Of a stretch of 55,317 nucleotides of DNA, positions 9,425 to 18,848 are shown piece by piece. The stretch comes from Azospirillaceae bacterium. Lineage in GTDB: Bacteria > Pseudomonadota > Alphaproteobacteria > Azospirillales > Azospirillaceae. The position numbers and the translations under genes were made by a program. How positions within the stretch are numbered: position 1 is the first letter of the stretch; every line of letters begins with the position of its first letter. The DNA is taken from positions 1 to 55,317 of the forward strand of contig DASQNC010000066.1 of the NCBI GenBank assembly GCA_035645145.1, in the 5' to 3' direction. The notes under the pieces are model-generated. The model was not told the DNA's origin. It made no database searches and saw nothing but the letters and a program-made list of their open reading frames with translations.

Positions 9425-10172
9425 GTGCCGTCCCCATGTACGCCTGGATGACATCCGGGTTTTTCGAGACCGAGGCATAGTCGCCTTCGGCCAGCACCTC
9501 GCCGCGGGCGAGGACCGTGATGGTGTTGGCCAGCGCCGAAACCACGCTGAGGTTGTGCTCGACCATGAGGATCGTCCGGTCCTGGGCGACACGGCCGATC
9601 AGGTCGGCGATGCGGCCGACGTCCTCGTGGCCCATGCCGGCCGTCGGTTCGTCCAGCAGCAGCATTTCGGGATCCAACGCCAGGGTGGTCGCGATCTCCA
9701 GGGCGCGCTTGCGGCCGTACGGGAGTTCGGCGGCCGTGTGCGAGATGTAGTCCCGCATCCCGACATCCTCCAACAAGGATGCGGCCCGGTCGTTGTACTC
9801 GGACAGAACCGTTTCCGACCGCCAGAAGTCGAAGGAGCCGCCGCGGTGGCGCTGGAGGGCGATACGAACATTCTCCAGCACGGTGAGGTGCGGGAATACG
9901 GCCGAGATCTGAAAAGACCGCACCAGGCCCATGCGGGCCACGTTGGACGGTTTTTCACGGGTGATATCCCGGCCGTTGTAGAGGATCCGTCCGGCCGAGG
10001 GCTGCAGGAACTTGGTCAGAAGATTGAAGCAGGTGGTTTTGCCAGCCCCGTTCGGGCCAATCAGGGCATGCACGGTGCCTCGGCGCACATTCAGCGCCAC
10101 ATTCTTCACCGCGACGAAGCCGCGAAACTCCTTCGTCAACCCTTCGGTTTGCAGAATCCAGGCGTCAGACAT
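9417..10172 (-). CDS. livG: Branched-chain amino acid ABC transporter ATPase LivG
   Basis: 251 aa, first gene of the liv operon. I chose ATG 10172 (MSDAWILQTEGL) because GGAG lies about 8 bp upstream and the 24 residues encoded further upstream are not LivG-like. Walker A is GPNGAGKTT. The signature region is LPYGRKRALEIA rather than LSGGQ, which is normal for LivG. Walker B is LLLDEPTAGM, followed by LMVEHN. The 217 bp upstream (10173-10389) should hold the operon promoter. An inverted repeat GATGG-N10-CCATC (10246-10265) is the only structure I see there. Confidence 0.95.
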   Translation of the reverse strand: MSDAWILQTEGLTKEFRGFVAVKNVALNVRRGTVHALIGPNGAGKTTCFNLLTKFLQPSAGRILYNGRDITREKPSNVARMGLVRSFQISAVFPHLTVLENVRIALQRHRGGSFDFWRSETVLSEYNDRAASLLEDVGMRDYISHTAAELPYGRKRALEIATTLALDPEMLLLDEPTAGMGHEDVGRIADLIGRVAQDRTILMVEHNLSVVSALANTITVLARGEVLAEGDYASVSKNPDVIQAYMGTAHA

Positions 10173-10389
10173 CGCGCTCCGGCACGCCCCCCTTGATTCG
10201 TTCAGCCGCGGTCGTTTCAGCCGCGTTGCGCCGTAGCACCCCATTGATGGTGCATATCAGCCATCGCACTGAAGCATAGATACCTTCCGTTATGCAATGC
10301 ACAACGATGCCTGCGGCTTAGGGGGCGTAACCTGCGCCGGATGCCACCGATGGGACATCGCCCGCGGACGGCCCGGCCGGTCGGTGGGC

Positions 10390-11187
10390 TCAGGCCGCGA
10401 ATTGCTCCTTCAGGATACGTTCGTCGAGATTGTGTTCCGGGTCGAACAGCAGGACCAGTTCCGTGCCCGTGTCCTCGGCCACGTCCACCCGGCACACGTC
10501 CCGGACTTCCGTGAAGTCCGCCACCGCGCTGACCGGGCGCTTGTCGTCCTCCAGCACCTCGAAGGTGATGGCGACCGAACGGGGCAGCAGTGCCCCGCGC
10601 CAGCGACGCGGCCGGAACGCGCTGATCGGGGTCAGGGCCAGGACGTTGGCGCCCAGCGGCACGATCGGACCGTGGGCGGACAGATTGTAGGCGGTGCTGC
10701 CGGCCGGCGTGGCCACCAGCGTCCCGTCGCAGATCAACTCGTCCAGGCGGACGACGCCGTCCACATGGATCCGTAGCTTCGCCGTCTGGCGGGTTTCGCG
10801 CAGGAGGGAAACCTCGTTGATGGCCAAGCCTTCGACAATGGTGCCGTCCTTCCGGTGCGCCCTCATGCGCAGCGGATGCAGCAGGACCCGCTGTGCGCGG
10901 GCGAGCCGGTCCGGCAAACCGGTTTCGCGATAGTCATTGAGCAGGAAGCCGACCGATCCCCGGTTCATCCCGAAGACGGGGCGCCCCGACCCCATGGTCC
11001 CGTGCAGCGTTTCGATCAGGAAACCGTCGCCTCCGAGCGCCACGACGACATCGGCCGTATCCGGCGGGTGCTGACCGTACCGTGCGACCAGACGGTCGCG
11101 CGCCGCCGTCGCCTCTTCGGTTGGGGCGGCCGTGAAATGCACGCGGGCATAGGCCCGTGCGGGGATGGGGGGGGGCCGGTCCTGCAT
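10390..11187 (-). CDS. nadK: NAD kinase
   Basis: 265 aa cytosolic kinase that phosphorylates NAD to NADP. The GGDG motif (52-55, [11 protein letters not shown]), the NE motif (N124-E125, [10 protein letters not shown]) and the [15 protein letters not shown] segment (160-173) are all present. The length matches the short alphaproteobacterial form. It sits 62 bp downstream of moaA on the same strand. The C-terminal 60 residues ([17 protein letters not shown] region) are the beta-rich NADK domain. ATG 11187 is followed by a proline-rich start ([18 protein letters not shown]). Confidence 0.95.
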   Translation of the reverse strand: MQDRPPPIPARAYARVHFTAAPTEEATAARDRLVARYGQHPPDTADVVVALGGDGFLIETLHGTMGSGRPVFGMNRGSVGFLLNDYRETGLPDRLARAQRVLLHPLRMRAHRKDGTIVEGLAINEVSLLRETRQTAKLRIHVDGVVRLDELICDGTLVATPAGSTAYNLSAHGPIVPLGANVLALTPISAFRPRRWRGALLPRSVAITFEVLEDDKRPVSAVADFTEVRDVCRVDVAEDTGTELVLLFDPEHNLDERILKEQFAA

Positions 11188-11249
11188 GGCCCGACCCTAC
11201 CGCAGCGTCCGCACGGGCGCACCTGCCGCGGCCGGGGGCGTGGGGGCCC

Positions 11250-12290
11250 TCATCCGCCCGTCACGCTCATGTGGCGGGACACGGCGGGGCCGCGGGCCCG
11301 GCGGTCGATCACGAAGTCGTGTCCCTTGGGCTTGCGTGCGATCGCGGCCCGGATGGCGTCTATCAGCGCGCCGTCACCCCGGGGGTCGGCCCGCAGCGGT
11401 GTGCGGAGGTCGGCCGCATCCTCCTGGCCCAGGCACATGTACAAGGTGCCCGTGCAGGTGAGGCGCACGCGGTTGCAGCTCTCGCAAAAGTTGTGAGTCA
11501 GGGGGGTGATGAAGCCGAGCTTGATCCCGGCTTCCCTTACGTCCACGTAACGCGCCGGCCCGCCGGTTCGGTAGCCGGTTTCCACCAGTGTCCAGCGCCG
11601 GGCCAGATCGGTTCGCACCAACGACAGCGGCAGGTGCTGGTCGGCCCGGGCCGACCCACCGCCGGCCCCGTCGATGTCCCCCATGGGCATGACCTCGATT
11701 AAGGTCAGGTCGTGTCCCTGATCACCGCACCATTGGACCATGCGGTCGAATTCGCCGTCGTTCACGCCCTTCAGCGCAACGGCATTGATCTTCACGCGCA
11801 GGCCCGCGGCCTTGGCCGCCCGGATCCCGTCCAGCACCTGGTCCAGCCGGCCCCAGCGCGTGATGGCGCGGAAGCGGTCCGGGTCCAGCGTGTCCAGCGA
11901 AACGTTCACTCGGCGGACGCCGCAGTCGGCCAGCTCCGCGGCGAAGCGCGAAAGTTGCGTCCCGTTTGTGGTCAGCGTCAGTTCGTCCAGATCGCCGTTC
12001 GCGAGATGGCGCGACAGGGCGCGGACCAGCCACATGATGTTCCGCCGCACCAGCGGCTCACCGCCGGTCAGCCGCAGCCGCCGTACGCCCAGCCCGACGA
12101 ACACGGAGCACAGCCGGTCGAGCTCTTCGAGGCTCAGCACCTCGGCCTTGGGCAGGAAACTCATGTCCTCGGACATGCAGTACACGCAGCGCAGGTCGCA
12201 CCGGTCGGTCACCGAAACCCGCAGATAGGTGATTGGCCGACCGAACGGATCAACGGTTGGAGCGCGTCGCGAGGGCGTGGGCGCGGCCAT
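11250..12290 (-). CDS. moaA: GTP 3',8-cyclase MoaA (molybdenum cofactor biosynthesis)
   Basis: 346 aa radical SAM enzyme for the first step of molybdopterin synthesis. The N-terminal cluster motif is C31-x3-C35-x2-C38 ([11 protein letters not shown]). The C-terminal second cluster is visible as [14 protein letters not shown]. The protein ends in the conserved GG tail (SVTGG). I chose ATG 12290 ([18 protein letters not shown]); ATG 12329 would add 13 residues. The frame stays open far upstream through the antisense of the AsmA-like gene, which is an artefact. No other moa genes are here. It may be cotranscribed with nadK. Confidence 0.95.
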   Translation of the reverse strand: MAAPTPSRRAPTVDPFGRPITYLRVSVTDRCDLRCVYCMSEDMSFLPKAEVLSLEELDRLCSVFVGLGVRRLRLTGGEPLVRRNIMWLVRALSRHLANGDLDELTLTTNGTQLSRFAAELADCGVRRVNVSLDTLDPDRFRAITRWGRLDQVLDGIRAAKAAGLRVKINAVALKGVNDGEFDRMVQWCGDQGHDLTLIEVMPMGDIDGAGGGSARADQHLPLSLVRTDLARRWTLVETGYRTGGPARYVDVREAGIKLGFITPLTHNFCESCNRVRLTCTGTLYMCLGQEDAADLRTPLRADPRGDGALIDAIRAAIARKPKGHDFVIDRRARGPAVSRHMSVTGG

Positions 12291-12465
12291 GATGCCTGCT
12301 GTGTCGTCGAGCAATGCGCCTTCCCCCATGTGCCGGTTCGGGCGGGTCTTCCGCCCTGCCGCCGTGGTGCGGCGTGCCGCGCTTTGCGGCTTGCGCCTCC
12401 TGATGATATGGGGTGCGCGGCGGTCCGCAACAGCGGACCCTTGTCCCCGTGGTTGGCGGAGTGCG

Positions 12466-14496
12466 ATGCGCAGGCTTCCGATCGGCTTGGCCGCTGCGGC
12501 GGCCCTGGTTGGAGCCGGGCTTGCCGCCCCGAAACTCCTTTGGTCCGAGGCCCGTCTGCGGCCCGCGATGGAGGCCGCCTTGGCGGATTGGATGGGCGTG
12601 CCGGTCCGCATCGACGGCCCGGTCGGCCTGTCCGTGTTCCCGCTTCCGCAGGTGGCCGCTTCATCCATCCGTGTGGACATGCCGGCGGGGGGGCCGCACA
12701 TCGACCTCGGGCGCATGGAAGCGCGCTTGGCATTGGCGCCCCTGCTGTTCGGGCAAGTGGACCCGCTGGTCACCACCTTCATCGAGCCGGTGGTCCGCTT
12801 CGGCTCCCGGCCCGCAACCGCTTCCGGATCCGACGGCCGACGCGAGCCCGCCACGGCCCGACCGCCGGGGCACCCCCCGGCGGCGCCGGCACGCGTGGCG
12901 GTGGTCAACGGGCGCCTGGAATGGCCGGGGGTCGGCGGGCTTGTCGTCCGCGTCCCCCTCGATCTCGAGGCACAGGTCCGGATCCGTGCGGATATGGCTT
13001 CGATATCCGGGGAGAGCCGCATCGGCCGGCAGCCGGTCCGCTTTGACCTGGAGGTCGGCGATCCCGGTGGATTCGGAGGTGGTGCGGCCACACCGGTCGG
13101 CCTGCGCGTGGCTTGGTCGGATGCCGGGGTCCGCTTCGACGGGACCGTCGTGCCGGGCGACGAGGGGCCGCGGGCCCAGGGGCGCGCGGCCGCGAAGATC
13201 CCGAATCTGCCGGCATTCCTCAGGGATGTTCTCGGCATCGGTGTGGAAGCGGTTCCGGTGGGGCGGCTCGATCTCGAGGCGGACGTGTTCCTGACACCGC
13301 GCGAATCCGGGCTGTCCGGCATCACGGGGCTGGTGGACGGTGCCGATGCCGCTGGCGCGTTCCGGTCCCGCTGGGCCGACCGCCCGGGCATCGAGGGCTG
13401 GGCGGAACTGGGGCGTCTGCCGCTCGACCGCGTCGCGGCCGCACTTTCGTCGGCCGCCCTCAACCGGACCGACCCGTGGGACATTGATCTCCGCCTGCGC
13501 CTGGCGGGGCTGAGCTGGCGACAATTGGATGCCGGCATCTCCGATCTCACCATGCGCCGGACCGCCGACGGATTCCGGGTCGAGCTGGCGGACACGGCAC
13601 TTCTCGACGGCACCGTTGCGGCCACGCTCGCTATTGCCGAGGGCCCGGAGCCGTCGGTCGGTCTCGATCTGCGCGCCAACGCCGTCGATGCCGAACCATT
13701 GACCACGGCTCTCGCCGGGCGGCCGCTCGCGTCGGGGCAATTGCGCGGGCGGCTCGTCCTGCGGGGCGGGGACCCCCGTTCGCCGGATTGGATGCGGACC
13801 CTGGACGGGGGCGGTGCGTTCGGCTTTTCCAACGGCAAAATACATGCCGGCGTGCTCGGGCTTCCGCGCGAGGTGCCGCTCCAGGAACTCACGGCCACCT
13901 TGTCGGTCCAGTCGGGGGCGGTGCTGCTGGATCCCTTGTCCGTCGCCGCGCCTGGGCAACAGGTCGAGGGGCGGGGGCGGATCGACCTGTCCGGGCGGGC
14001 CATTTCCCTGACCTTGACGGGAGCGGGGCAGGGCGCCTTGCCGGCCGGATCGTTCCGCATCGAAGGCCCCTTGGGCGCCGAACGGCTGGTGGGCGGCGAC
14101 ACCGCGCCGCCCGCTGGCACGGTGGATGCACCCTCGCCGCCTGTTTCCCGGCCATCACGGGCCGTGCCGCCCGTCCGCCAACCGGGCGCCGAACCCGCGC
14201 AGCCGTCTGCCGTCCCGTCCGTCCCGGCCAACTCGCAACCGGCTGCACCCGAGCCGCCCGCCGCCCTTGAGCCATCCCCGCCCGCTACGGTGACGCCAGT
14301 GCCCTCCGTTCCGGCCCCGCCGCCCGCGGCGGCGACGGCGCCGGGGCAGCAGCCATCCCCGCCAGCCGGCGAACCGTCGATCCTGGCGCCCCTTCCGTCG
14401 CGGCCGCCGGTGCAGGCGCCGCCGCCGGGGGTCCAGCGGCTGCCGCAGCAACGGCCCGCCCGCCAGGATCCGCTGGCGCCGCTGATTGCACGTTGA
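12466..14496 (+). CDS. AsmA-family protein with proline-rich C-terminal tail
   Basis: 676 aa from ATG 12466, which follows GGCGGAG and begins a membrane anchor ([25 protein letters not shown]). Residues about 25-560 resemble AsmA/bridge-like periplasmic proteins: [29 protein letters not shown] near the start, repeated beta-strand segments, and near 455-545 the C-terminal AsmA block with [13 protein letters not shown] and [18 protein letters not shown]. From about 560 the chain becomes a low-complexity Pro/Ala tail of over 100 residues ending [11 protein letters not shown]. AsmA-like proteins are linked to outer-membrane lipid homeostasis. The role here is inferred from family only. It is divergent from moaA. 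Confidence 0.85.
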   Translation: MRRLPIGLAAAAALVGAGLAAPKLLWSEARLRPAMEAALADWMGVPVRIDGPVGLSVFPLPQVAASSIRVDMPAGGPHIDLGRMEARLALAPLLFGQVDPLVTTFIEPVVRFGSRPATASGSDGRREPATARPPGHPPAAPARVAVVNGRLEWPGVGGLVVRVPLDLEAQVRIRADMASISGESRIGRQPVRFDLEVGDPGGFGGGAATPVGLRVAWSDAGVRFDGTVVPGDEGPRAQGRAAAKIPNLPAFLRDVLGIGVEAVPVGRLDLEADVFLTPRESGLSGITGLVDGADAAGAFRSRWADRPGIEGWAELGRLPLDRVAAALSSAALNRTDPWDIDLRLRLAGLSWRQLDAGISDLTMRRTADGFRVELADTALLDGTVAATLAIAEGPEPSVGLDLRANAVDAEPLTTALAGRPLASGQLRGRLVLRGGDPRSPDWMRTLDGGGAFGFSNGKIHAGVLGLPREVPLQELTATLSVQSGAVLLDPLSVAAPGQQVEGRGRIDLSGRAISLTLTGAGQGALPAGSFRIEGPLGAERLVGGDTAPPAGTVDAPSPPVSRPSRAVPPVRQPGAEPAQPSAVPSVPANSQPAAPEPPAALEPSPPATVTPVPSVPAPPPAAATAPGQQPSPPAGEPSILAPLPSRPPVQAPPPGVQRLPQQRPARQDPLAPLIAR

Positions 14497-14510
14497 GGGG
14501 CGGGGCCGGT

Positions 14511-14684
14511 TCACTCGCCGTCGATCACCTCCAGGGCGACCTGCGCGATGTTGATCGTCAATTTGCCGGTGTTTTCAAAATTGACGGTGACCCGTGTGCC
14601 GACCACCGACTGCACCTGACCCATCCCCCACTCCGGCCGCTCGGGATTGCGCACGAAGGCACCGGGCGCAAGCATGTCCGCCAT
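14511..14684 (-). CDS. DUF3553 family small protein
   Basis: 57 aa (MADMLAPGAFVRNPERPEWG...). It matches the short DUF3553 pattern: an FVRNPxxPEWGxGQVQS start, then VTVNFENTGK. This looks like a small beta-barrel of the kind found as a C-terminal domain in UvrD/CarD-like proteins. ATG 14684 is 8 bp from GGAGG; ATG 14690 sits too close to it. It is convergent with the AsmA-like gene (14 bp apart) and divergent from chpT. Function is unknown, perhaps nucleic-acid or protein binding. Confidence 0.8.
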   Translation of the reverse strand: MADMLAPGAFVRNPERPEWGMGQVQSVVGTRVTVNFENTGKLTINIAQVALEVIDGE

Positions 14685-14771
14685 CTCCATCCCCTCCGTA
14701 GAAGGCCGAGCTTCCGGCCATCCGAGCCCGCATGTTAAAAGGCTTCTCCGCTGCCGTGGAGGCTTGGGCCC

Positions 14772-15422
14772 ATGAGGGACCCCGCGCGCCAACCCCCATT
14801 GCCCTCGCACGAAGCCCAGCTTCGCGTGACCGAACTTGTCGCCTCGCGCATCTGCCATGACCTTCTCAGCCCCGTGACCGCCATCGGGAACGGGGTGGAA
14901 CTGATCGAGGAGATGGGCGATGCGTTCGGGGACGAGGCCCTGGGCCTGATCGCAAGCAGCGCCCGGGTGGCGGCGCGCCGGCTCGACATGTTCCGTTTCG
15001 CGTACGGTGCGGCCGGGCAGTCGGTTTCGATGGGCGACGCGGGGCCGGTGGCGGAACGGTATTTCGCCGAGACGCGGGTTGCCCTGCAGTGGGGGCCGAC
15101 CCCGGACCTGCCGGAGGGGGCGGCGCGGCTGGCCCTCCTCATGCTGCTCCTCGCCGAGGAGGCCTTGCCGTCCGGCGGATCGCTTCGGGTCGGCGGCATG
15201 GGGCGCGGGTTGTCCGTGCTCGCGACCGGGCGCAAGGCCGGGCTTCGGCCCGAGGTGGAGACGGCGGCCCTGGGCGGCGCATCGGATGAACCGTTGTCGC
15301 CGCGTTCCATTCTGGGATTCCTGGTCGGACAGGTTGCTTCCGCGGTGCGGGCGGACCTCGTCATCGAGCGTTCGGAGCCCGATGCGATCCGCATCGCGGC
15401 CGTGTTCCCCACGCCCGGCTGA
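14772..15422 (+). CDS. chpT: Histidine phosphotransferase ChpT
   Basis: 216 aa. It is the dimeric phosphotransferase that passes phosphate from hybrid kinase CckA to CtrA and CpdR in alphaproteobacteria. The phospho-accepting residue is H29 in ASRICHDLLSPVTAIGNGVELI, a DHp-like helix. The second half is a degenerate ATPase-like fold (LLLAEEALPSGGSLRV, then ILGFLVGQVASAVRADL) without ATP-binding boxes, as expected for ChpT. It precedes the che operon and is 5.6 kb from ctrA. Its stop falls inside a 15-bp direct repeat and is followed by a hairpin (15426-15463). Confidence 0.92.
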   Translation: MRDPARQPPLPSHEAQLRVTELVASRICHDLLSPVTAIGNGVELIEEMGDAFGDEALGLIASSARVAARRLDMFRFAYGAAGQSVSMGDAGPVAERYFAETRVALQWGPTPDLPEGAARLALLMLLLAEEALPSGGSLRVGGMGRGLSVLATGRKAGLRPEVETAALGGASDEPLSPRSILGFLVGQVASAVRADLVIERSEPDAIRIAAVFPTPG

Positions 15423-15438
15423 ATTCCCCACGCCCGGC
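15405..15438. repeat. 15-bp direct repeat across the chpT stop codon
   Basis: TTCCCCACGCCCGGC occurs at 15405-15419 and again at 15424-15438, a 19-bp period. The first copy encodes the last residues of ChpT and the second lies just past its stop. A third partial copy (GAGTTCCC) follows. It looks like a local tandem duplication. Confidence 0.85.
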
Positions 15439-15463
15439 CGAGTTCCCGCAAGCGCGCGTGGGG
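15426..15463 (+). terminator. Hairpin after chpT
   Basis: CCCCACGC (15426-15433) pairs with GCGTGGGG (15456-15463) across a 22-nt loop. There is no T-run afterwards, so it is a possible but weak terminator between chpT and cheA. Confidence 0.4.
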
Positions 15464-15615
15464 ATGCTCGTTCTGCGTGAAATTTCCCAAGGGGTAACAG
15501 CTTCTTAATGGACATTCGGCATTTTAGTGGCGTACGAAAGATAGTCTCTTACACTTGAGATTACGCCAGGTGGCGAGGTTTTCCCCGCCCCGGCCACTAA
15601 GACGAGGCGGGCGAC

Positions 15616-18288
15616 ATGGATGATCTGCTCAGCGAATTCCTGACCGAAACCGCGGAGAACATCTCGGTTCTCGACGTAGAGCTCGTTCGGCTTGAGCAGA
15701 ACCCGAACAATCCGGAACTGCTGAGCAACATCTTCCGTCTGGTTCACACCATCAAGGGAACATGCGGGTTCCTCGGTCTGCCGCGCCTGGAAGCGGTTGC
15801 GCACGCGGCCGAGAACGTGCTGGGCAAGTTCCGGGATGGCCAGCTGAACGTCTCGGCCGGTGCGGTCTCGCTGATTCTGGAATCGCTTGATGCGATCAAA
15901 TCCATCCTGTCCGTTCTGGAGCGGACCGAGGCCGAGCCGCCGGGCGACGATGCCGACCTGATCGCACGCCTGAACGCATGCGCCGAGGGGGCGGAGGTCC
16001 CGTCCCCTTCGATGGCCGCACCCGCGCTTGCGGCCCCCGCCGACCCGGTGCCCGCAGCGGCCCCGGTCGTGGCAGAGGCGCCCGCCCCTGCGCCGGCTCC
16101 CGCCGCATCCACGCCCGCCGTGATCGTCGAGGCGGCGGCCCCGGCGGTGGTGGAGGCGCCGTCCGCACCAGCACCGCGTGCCGAGGTGCCGGAGGTCCAT
16201 CACGAGGACTCCCGCGCGGCGGTCGACACCCGCGAGTCCCAGGTTGCGCAGCAGTCGATCCGCGTGAACGTGGATCTGCTCGAAAACCTCATGACGATGG
16301 TTTCGGAGCTGGTTCTGACCCGCAACCAGTTGTTGCAGATCCTGCGCAGCCAGAAGGAAAGCGAGTTCGCCGCGCCTCTGCAGCGCCTGAACCATGTGAC
16401 GTCCGAGCTGCAGGAGGGCGTCATGAAGACGCGCATGCAGCCCATCGGCAATGCATGGGCCAAGCTGCCGCGTCTGATCCGCGACCTGTCGCACGAGTTG
16501 GGCAAGAAGATCGACCTGCAGATGCTCGGCGCGGAGACCGAGCTGGACCGGCAGGTGTTGGAACTCATCAAGGACCCGCTGACCCATATGGTCCGCAACT
16601 CGGCGGACCACGGGCTCGAAATCCCGGCCGACCGGGTGAAGGCCGGCAAGCCCGAAATCGGGCGCGTCACGCTGAACGCGTTTCACGAGGGCGGCCATAT
16701 CATCATCGAGATTTCCGACGATGGTCGCGGCCTGAACATCGACGCGATCAAGCGGAAGGCGATCCAGAACGGGCTGGCGACCGAGGCTGAACTGGCCTCG
16801 ATGACCGAGGCCCAGATCCAGCAGTTCATTTTCAAGCCCGGCTTCTCGACCGCGGCGAAGGTCACCAACGTCTCGGGCCGCGGCGTCGGCATGGACGTGG
16901 TGAAGACCAACATCGAGAAGATCGGCGGCACGATCGAGCTGAAGTCCGCCTACGGCAAGGGCTCGACCTTCACCATCAAGATCCCGCTGACCCTGGCGAT
17001 TGTCTCGGCCCTGATCGTCGAGTGCGCCGGCGAGCGTTTCGCCATGCCGCAGATCAGCGTGGTGGAACTGGTGCGCGCGGCTCAGAACAGCGAGCATCGG
17101 ATCGAGCGCATCAGTGGCACGCCCGTCCTGCGCCTGCGCAACCGGCTGCTACCGCTGGTGTCCCTGCGGAAGCTGCTGCGACTGGACCGCAACGGCGAGC
17201 AGGACGCGGAAGAAACCTTCATCATCGTCGCCCAGGTGGGTGCGTACAGCTTCGGCATCATCGTCGACCGGGTGTTCGACACCGAGGAAATCGTCGTCAA
17301 GCCGGTGGCGCCGATCCTGCGCCACATCGAGATCTTCTCGGGCAATACGATCCTTGGTGACGGCAGCGTCATCATGATCCTGGATCCGAACGGCATCGCC
17401 ACGGCTTCGGGCGAGATGGTGGTTCACGACGGTGTTGGGGCGGAGCAGGCGGTGGCGCAGATCGGCCGCAAGGACGACACCCTTGCCCTTCTGGTCTTCC
17501 GGGCCGGTGGCCAGGCGCCCAAGGCGGTGCCGCTGTCGCTGGTCGCACGCCTGGAGGACATCGACCTCACGACGGTCGAGGAGTCGAACGGCATGTCGGT
17601 CGTCCAGTACCGCGGCAAGCTGATGCCGCTGGTTCCGATCGACCCGAACATGCGCCTGGCCAGCGAGGGCCGCCAACCGGTCCTGGTGTTCGCGGATGGC
17701 GAACACACGATGGGTCTGGTCGTGGACGAGATCGTCGACATCGTCGAAGACAACCTGAACGTCGAGCTGCGGGCCGACCGCCCGGGCGTGATGGGCAGCG
17801 CCATCATCGGGGGCAAGGCCACCGAGATCATCGACGCCGGCTACTTCCTGACCCAGGCGTTCCACGACTGGTTCGGTTCGGTCGGCCAGGACATGATCGA
17901 GGAACGGCGGCGCAGCAGGATCCTGCTGGTGGACGACAGCCCGTTCTTCCGCAATCTGCTGACTCCGCTGCTGTCGGTGGCCGGTTACGACGTCACCACC
18001 GTCGAAAGTGCCGCCGAAGCGCTGGCACTCTGCGAAAACGGCCAGGAGTTCGACGTGATCGTGTCCGACATCGAGATGCCGGGCATGAGCGGGCTGGAGC
18101 TGGCCGAGCGCATCAAGCAGGGTGGGCGCTGGCAGAATGTGCCGCTGGTGGCACTGTCCAGCCATGCGAGCGCACGCGACCTGGACCGTGGGCGTCAAGC
18201 CGGGTTCAACGACTACGTCGCGAAGTTCGACAGGGATGCGCTGCTTTACACCCTCTCCCAGGCATTGGGCGAGCGGAGCGCTGCGTGA
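15616..18288 (+). CDS. cheA: Hybrid chemotaxis histidine kinase CheA with two CheW-like domains and a receiver
   Basis: 890 aa. Domain order is: Hpt/P1 at 1-105 with phospho-His H44 (RLVHTIKGT); Ala/Pro linker about 130-205; P3 dimerisation helices about 212-280; HATPase about 310-455 (N-box HMVRNSADHG, G1 DDGRGLN, F-box FKPGFST, G2 GRGVGMDVV at 422); CheW-like domain 1 about 456-597; CheW-like domain 2 about 619-757; receiver about 768-888 with phospho-acceptor D818 (VSDIEMPGMSG). No distinct P2 domain is evident. It phosphorylates CheY and CheB. There is no separate cheW in the operon, so the second CheW domain may stand in for one (inference). The C-terminal receiver could be a phosphate sink. 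Confidence 0.96.
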   Translation: MDDLLSEFLTETAENISVLDVELVRLEQNPNNPELLSNIFRLVHTIKGTCGFLGLPRLEAVAHAAENVLGKFRDGQLNVSAGAVSLILESLDAIKSILSVLERTEAEPPGDDADLIARLNACAEGAEVPSPSMAAPALAAPADPVPAAAPVVAEAPAPAPAPAASTPAVIVEAAAPAVVEAPSAPAPRAEVPEVHHEDSRAAVDTRESQVAQQSIRVNVDLLENLMTMVSELVLTRNQLLQILRSQKESEFAAPLQRLNHVTSELQEGVMKTRMQPIGNAWAKLPRLIRDLSHELGKKIDLQMLGAETELDRQVLELIKDPLTHMVRNSADHGLEIPADRVKAGKPEIGRVTLNAFHEGGHIIIEISDDGRGLNIDAIKRKAIQNGLATEAELASMTEAQIQQFIFKPGFSTAAKVTNVSGRGVGMDVVKTNIEKIGGTIELKSAYGKGSTFTIKIPLTLAIVSALIVECAGERFAMPQISVVELVRAAQNSEHRIERISGTPVLRLRNRLLPLVSLRKLLRLDRNGEQDAEETFIIVAQVGAYSFGIIVDRVFDTEEIVVKPVAPILRHIEIFSGNTILGDGSVIMILDPNGIATASGEMVVHDGVGAEQAVAQIGRKDDTLALLVFRAGGQAPKAVPLSLVARLEDIDLTTVEESNGMSVVQYRGKLMPLVPIDPNMRLASEGRQPVLVFADGEHTMGLVVDEIVDIVEDNLNVELRADRPGVMGSAIIGGKATEIIDAGYFLTQAFHDWFGSVGQDMIEERRRSRILLVDDSPFFRNLLTPLLSVAGYDVTTVESAAEALALCENGQEFDVIVSDIEMPGMSGLELAERIKQGGRWQNVPLVALSSHASARDLDRGRQAGFNDYVAKFDRDALLYTLSQALGERSAA

Positions 18289-18327
18289 CCCATGGGCCGG
18301 TGTCCCGTCGGCGACGGTCCGCCGGAT

Positions 18328-18358
18328 TGGGCGGCCCGGTGGGCAGGCGGGCCGCCCA
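18328..18358 (+). terminator. GC-rich hairpin between cheA and cheY
   Basis: TGGGCGGCCCG (18328-18338) pairs perfectly over 11 bp with CGGGCCGCCCA (18348-18358), loop of 9 nt. There is no T-run. It may attenuate the operon or protect the cheA mRNA, so cheY may partly depend on its own promoter in the 92 bp that follow. Confidence 0.5.
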
Positions 18359-18450
18359 GAGACCCACCTTGATGCATGGGCTTCTTCAGGACGCCGGCAA
18401 TCGGCCCGCGGTTAGGGTCCGTATGGCCGTGCCGCGGCGAGGATGATGGC

Positions 18451-18816
18451 ATGAAGACCTGTCTCGTGGTCGACGACAGCCGCGTGGTTCGCAAGGTCGC
18501 ACGGAAGATCCTGGAGGAGCTCCAATTCCTCTGCGAGGAGGCAGAGGACGGTCAGCAGGCGATGGAACGTTGTGCCGCCAAGATGCCGGACGTCATTCTC
18601 TTGGATTGGAACATGCCAGTGATGACCGGTATCGAGTTTCTGCGCCGTCTTCGAAAGATGTCTGGTGGTGATCATCCTCGGGTCGTCTTTTGCACCACTG
18701 AGAATGACATGGTGCATATTCAGGAGGCGCTGAGTGCGGGCGCCAACGAATACATCATGAAGCCATTTGATAGCGACATCATCCAGGCCAAATTTTCCCA
18801 GGTCGGCTTGGTCTGA
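18451..18816 (+). CDS. cheY: Chemotaxis response regulator CheY
   Basis: 121-aa single-domain receiver. Acid pocket VVDDS (D8, D9), phospho-acceptor D52 (LLDWNMP), the switch threonine in FCTTEND (T82/T83) and K104 (IMKPFD) are all present. I start it at ATG 18451 after GAGG; an upstream in-frame extension to 18376 is not receiver-like. It is a single receiver without an output domain, between cheA and cheB, so it most likely binds the flagellar switch. The core alone does not exclude a DivK-like role, but the gene context favours CheY. Confidence 0.93.
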   Translation: MKTCLVVDDSRVVRKVARKILEELQFLCEEAEDGQQAMERCAAKMPDVILLDWNMPVMTGIEFLRRLRKMSGGDHPRVVFCTTENDMVHIQEALSAGANEYIMKPFDSDIIQAKFSQVGLV

Positions 18817-18848
18817 CGCCCCCTTGCGCCCAGCAGGATCCGCTGAAC

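Noticed and set aside
11250-14231. A single 993-codon minus-strand frame
   Set aside because: Only the part from 12290 down is MoaA. The rest is antisense to the AsmA-like gene and is Arg/Ser/Pro-rich without any domain, a common artefact in GC-rich DNA.
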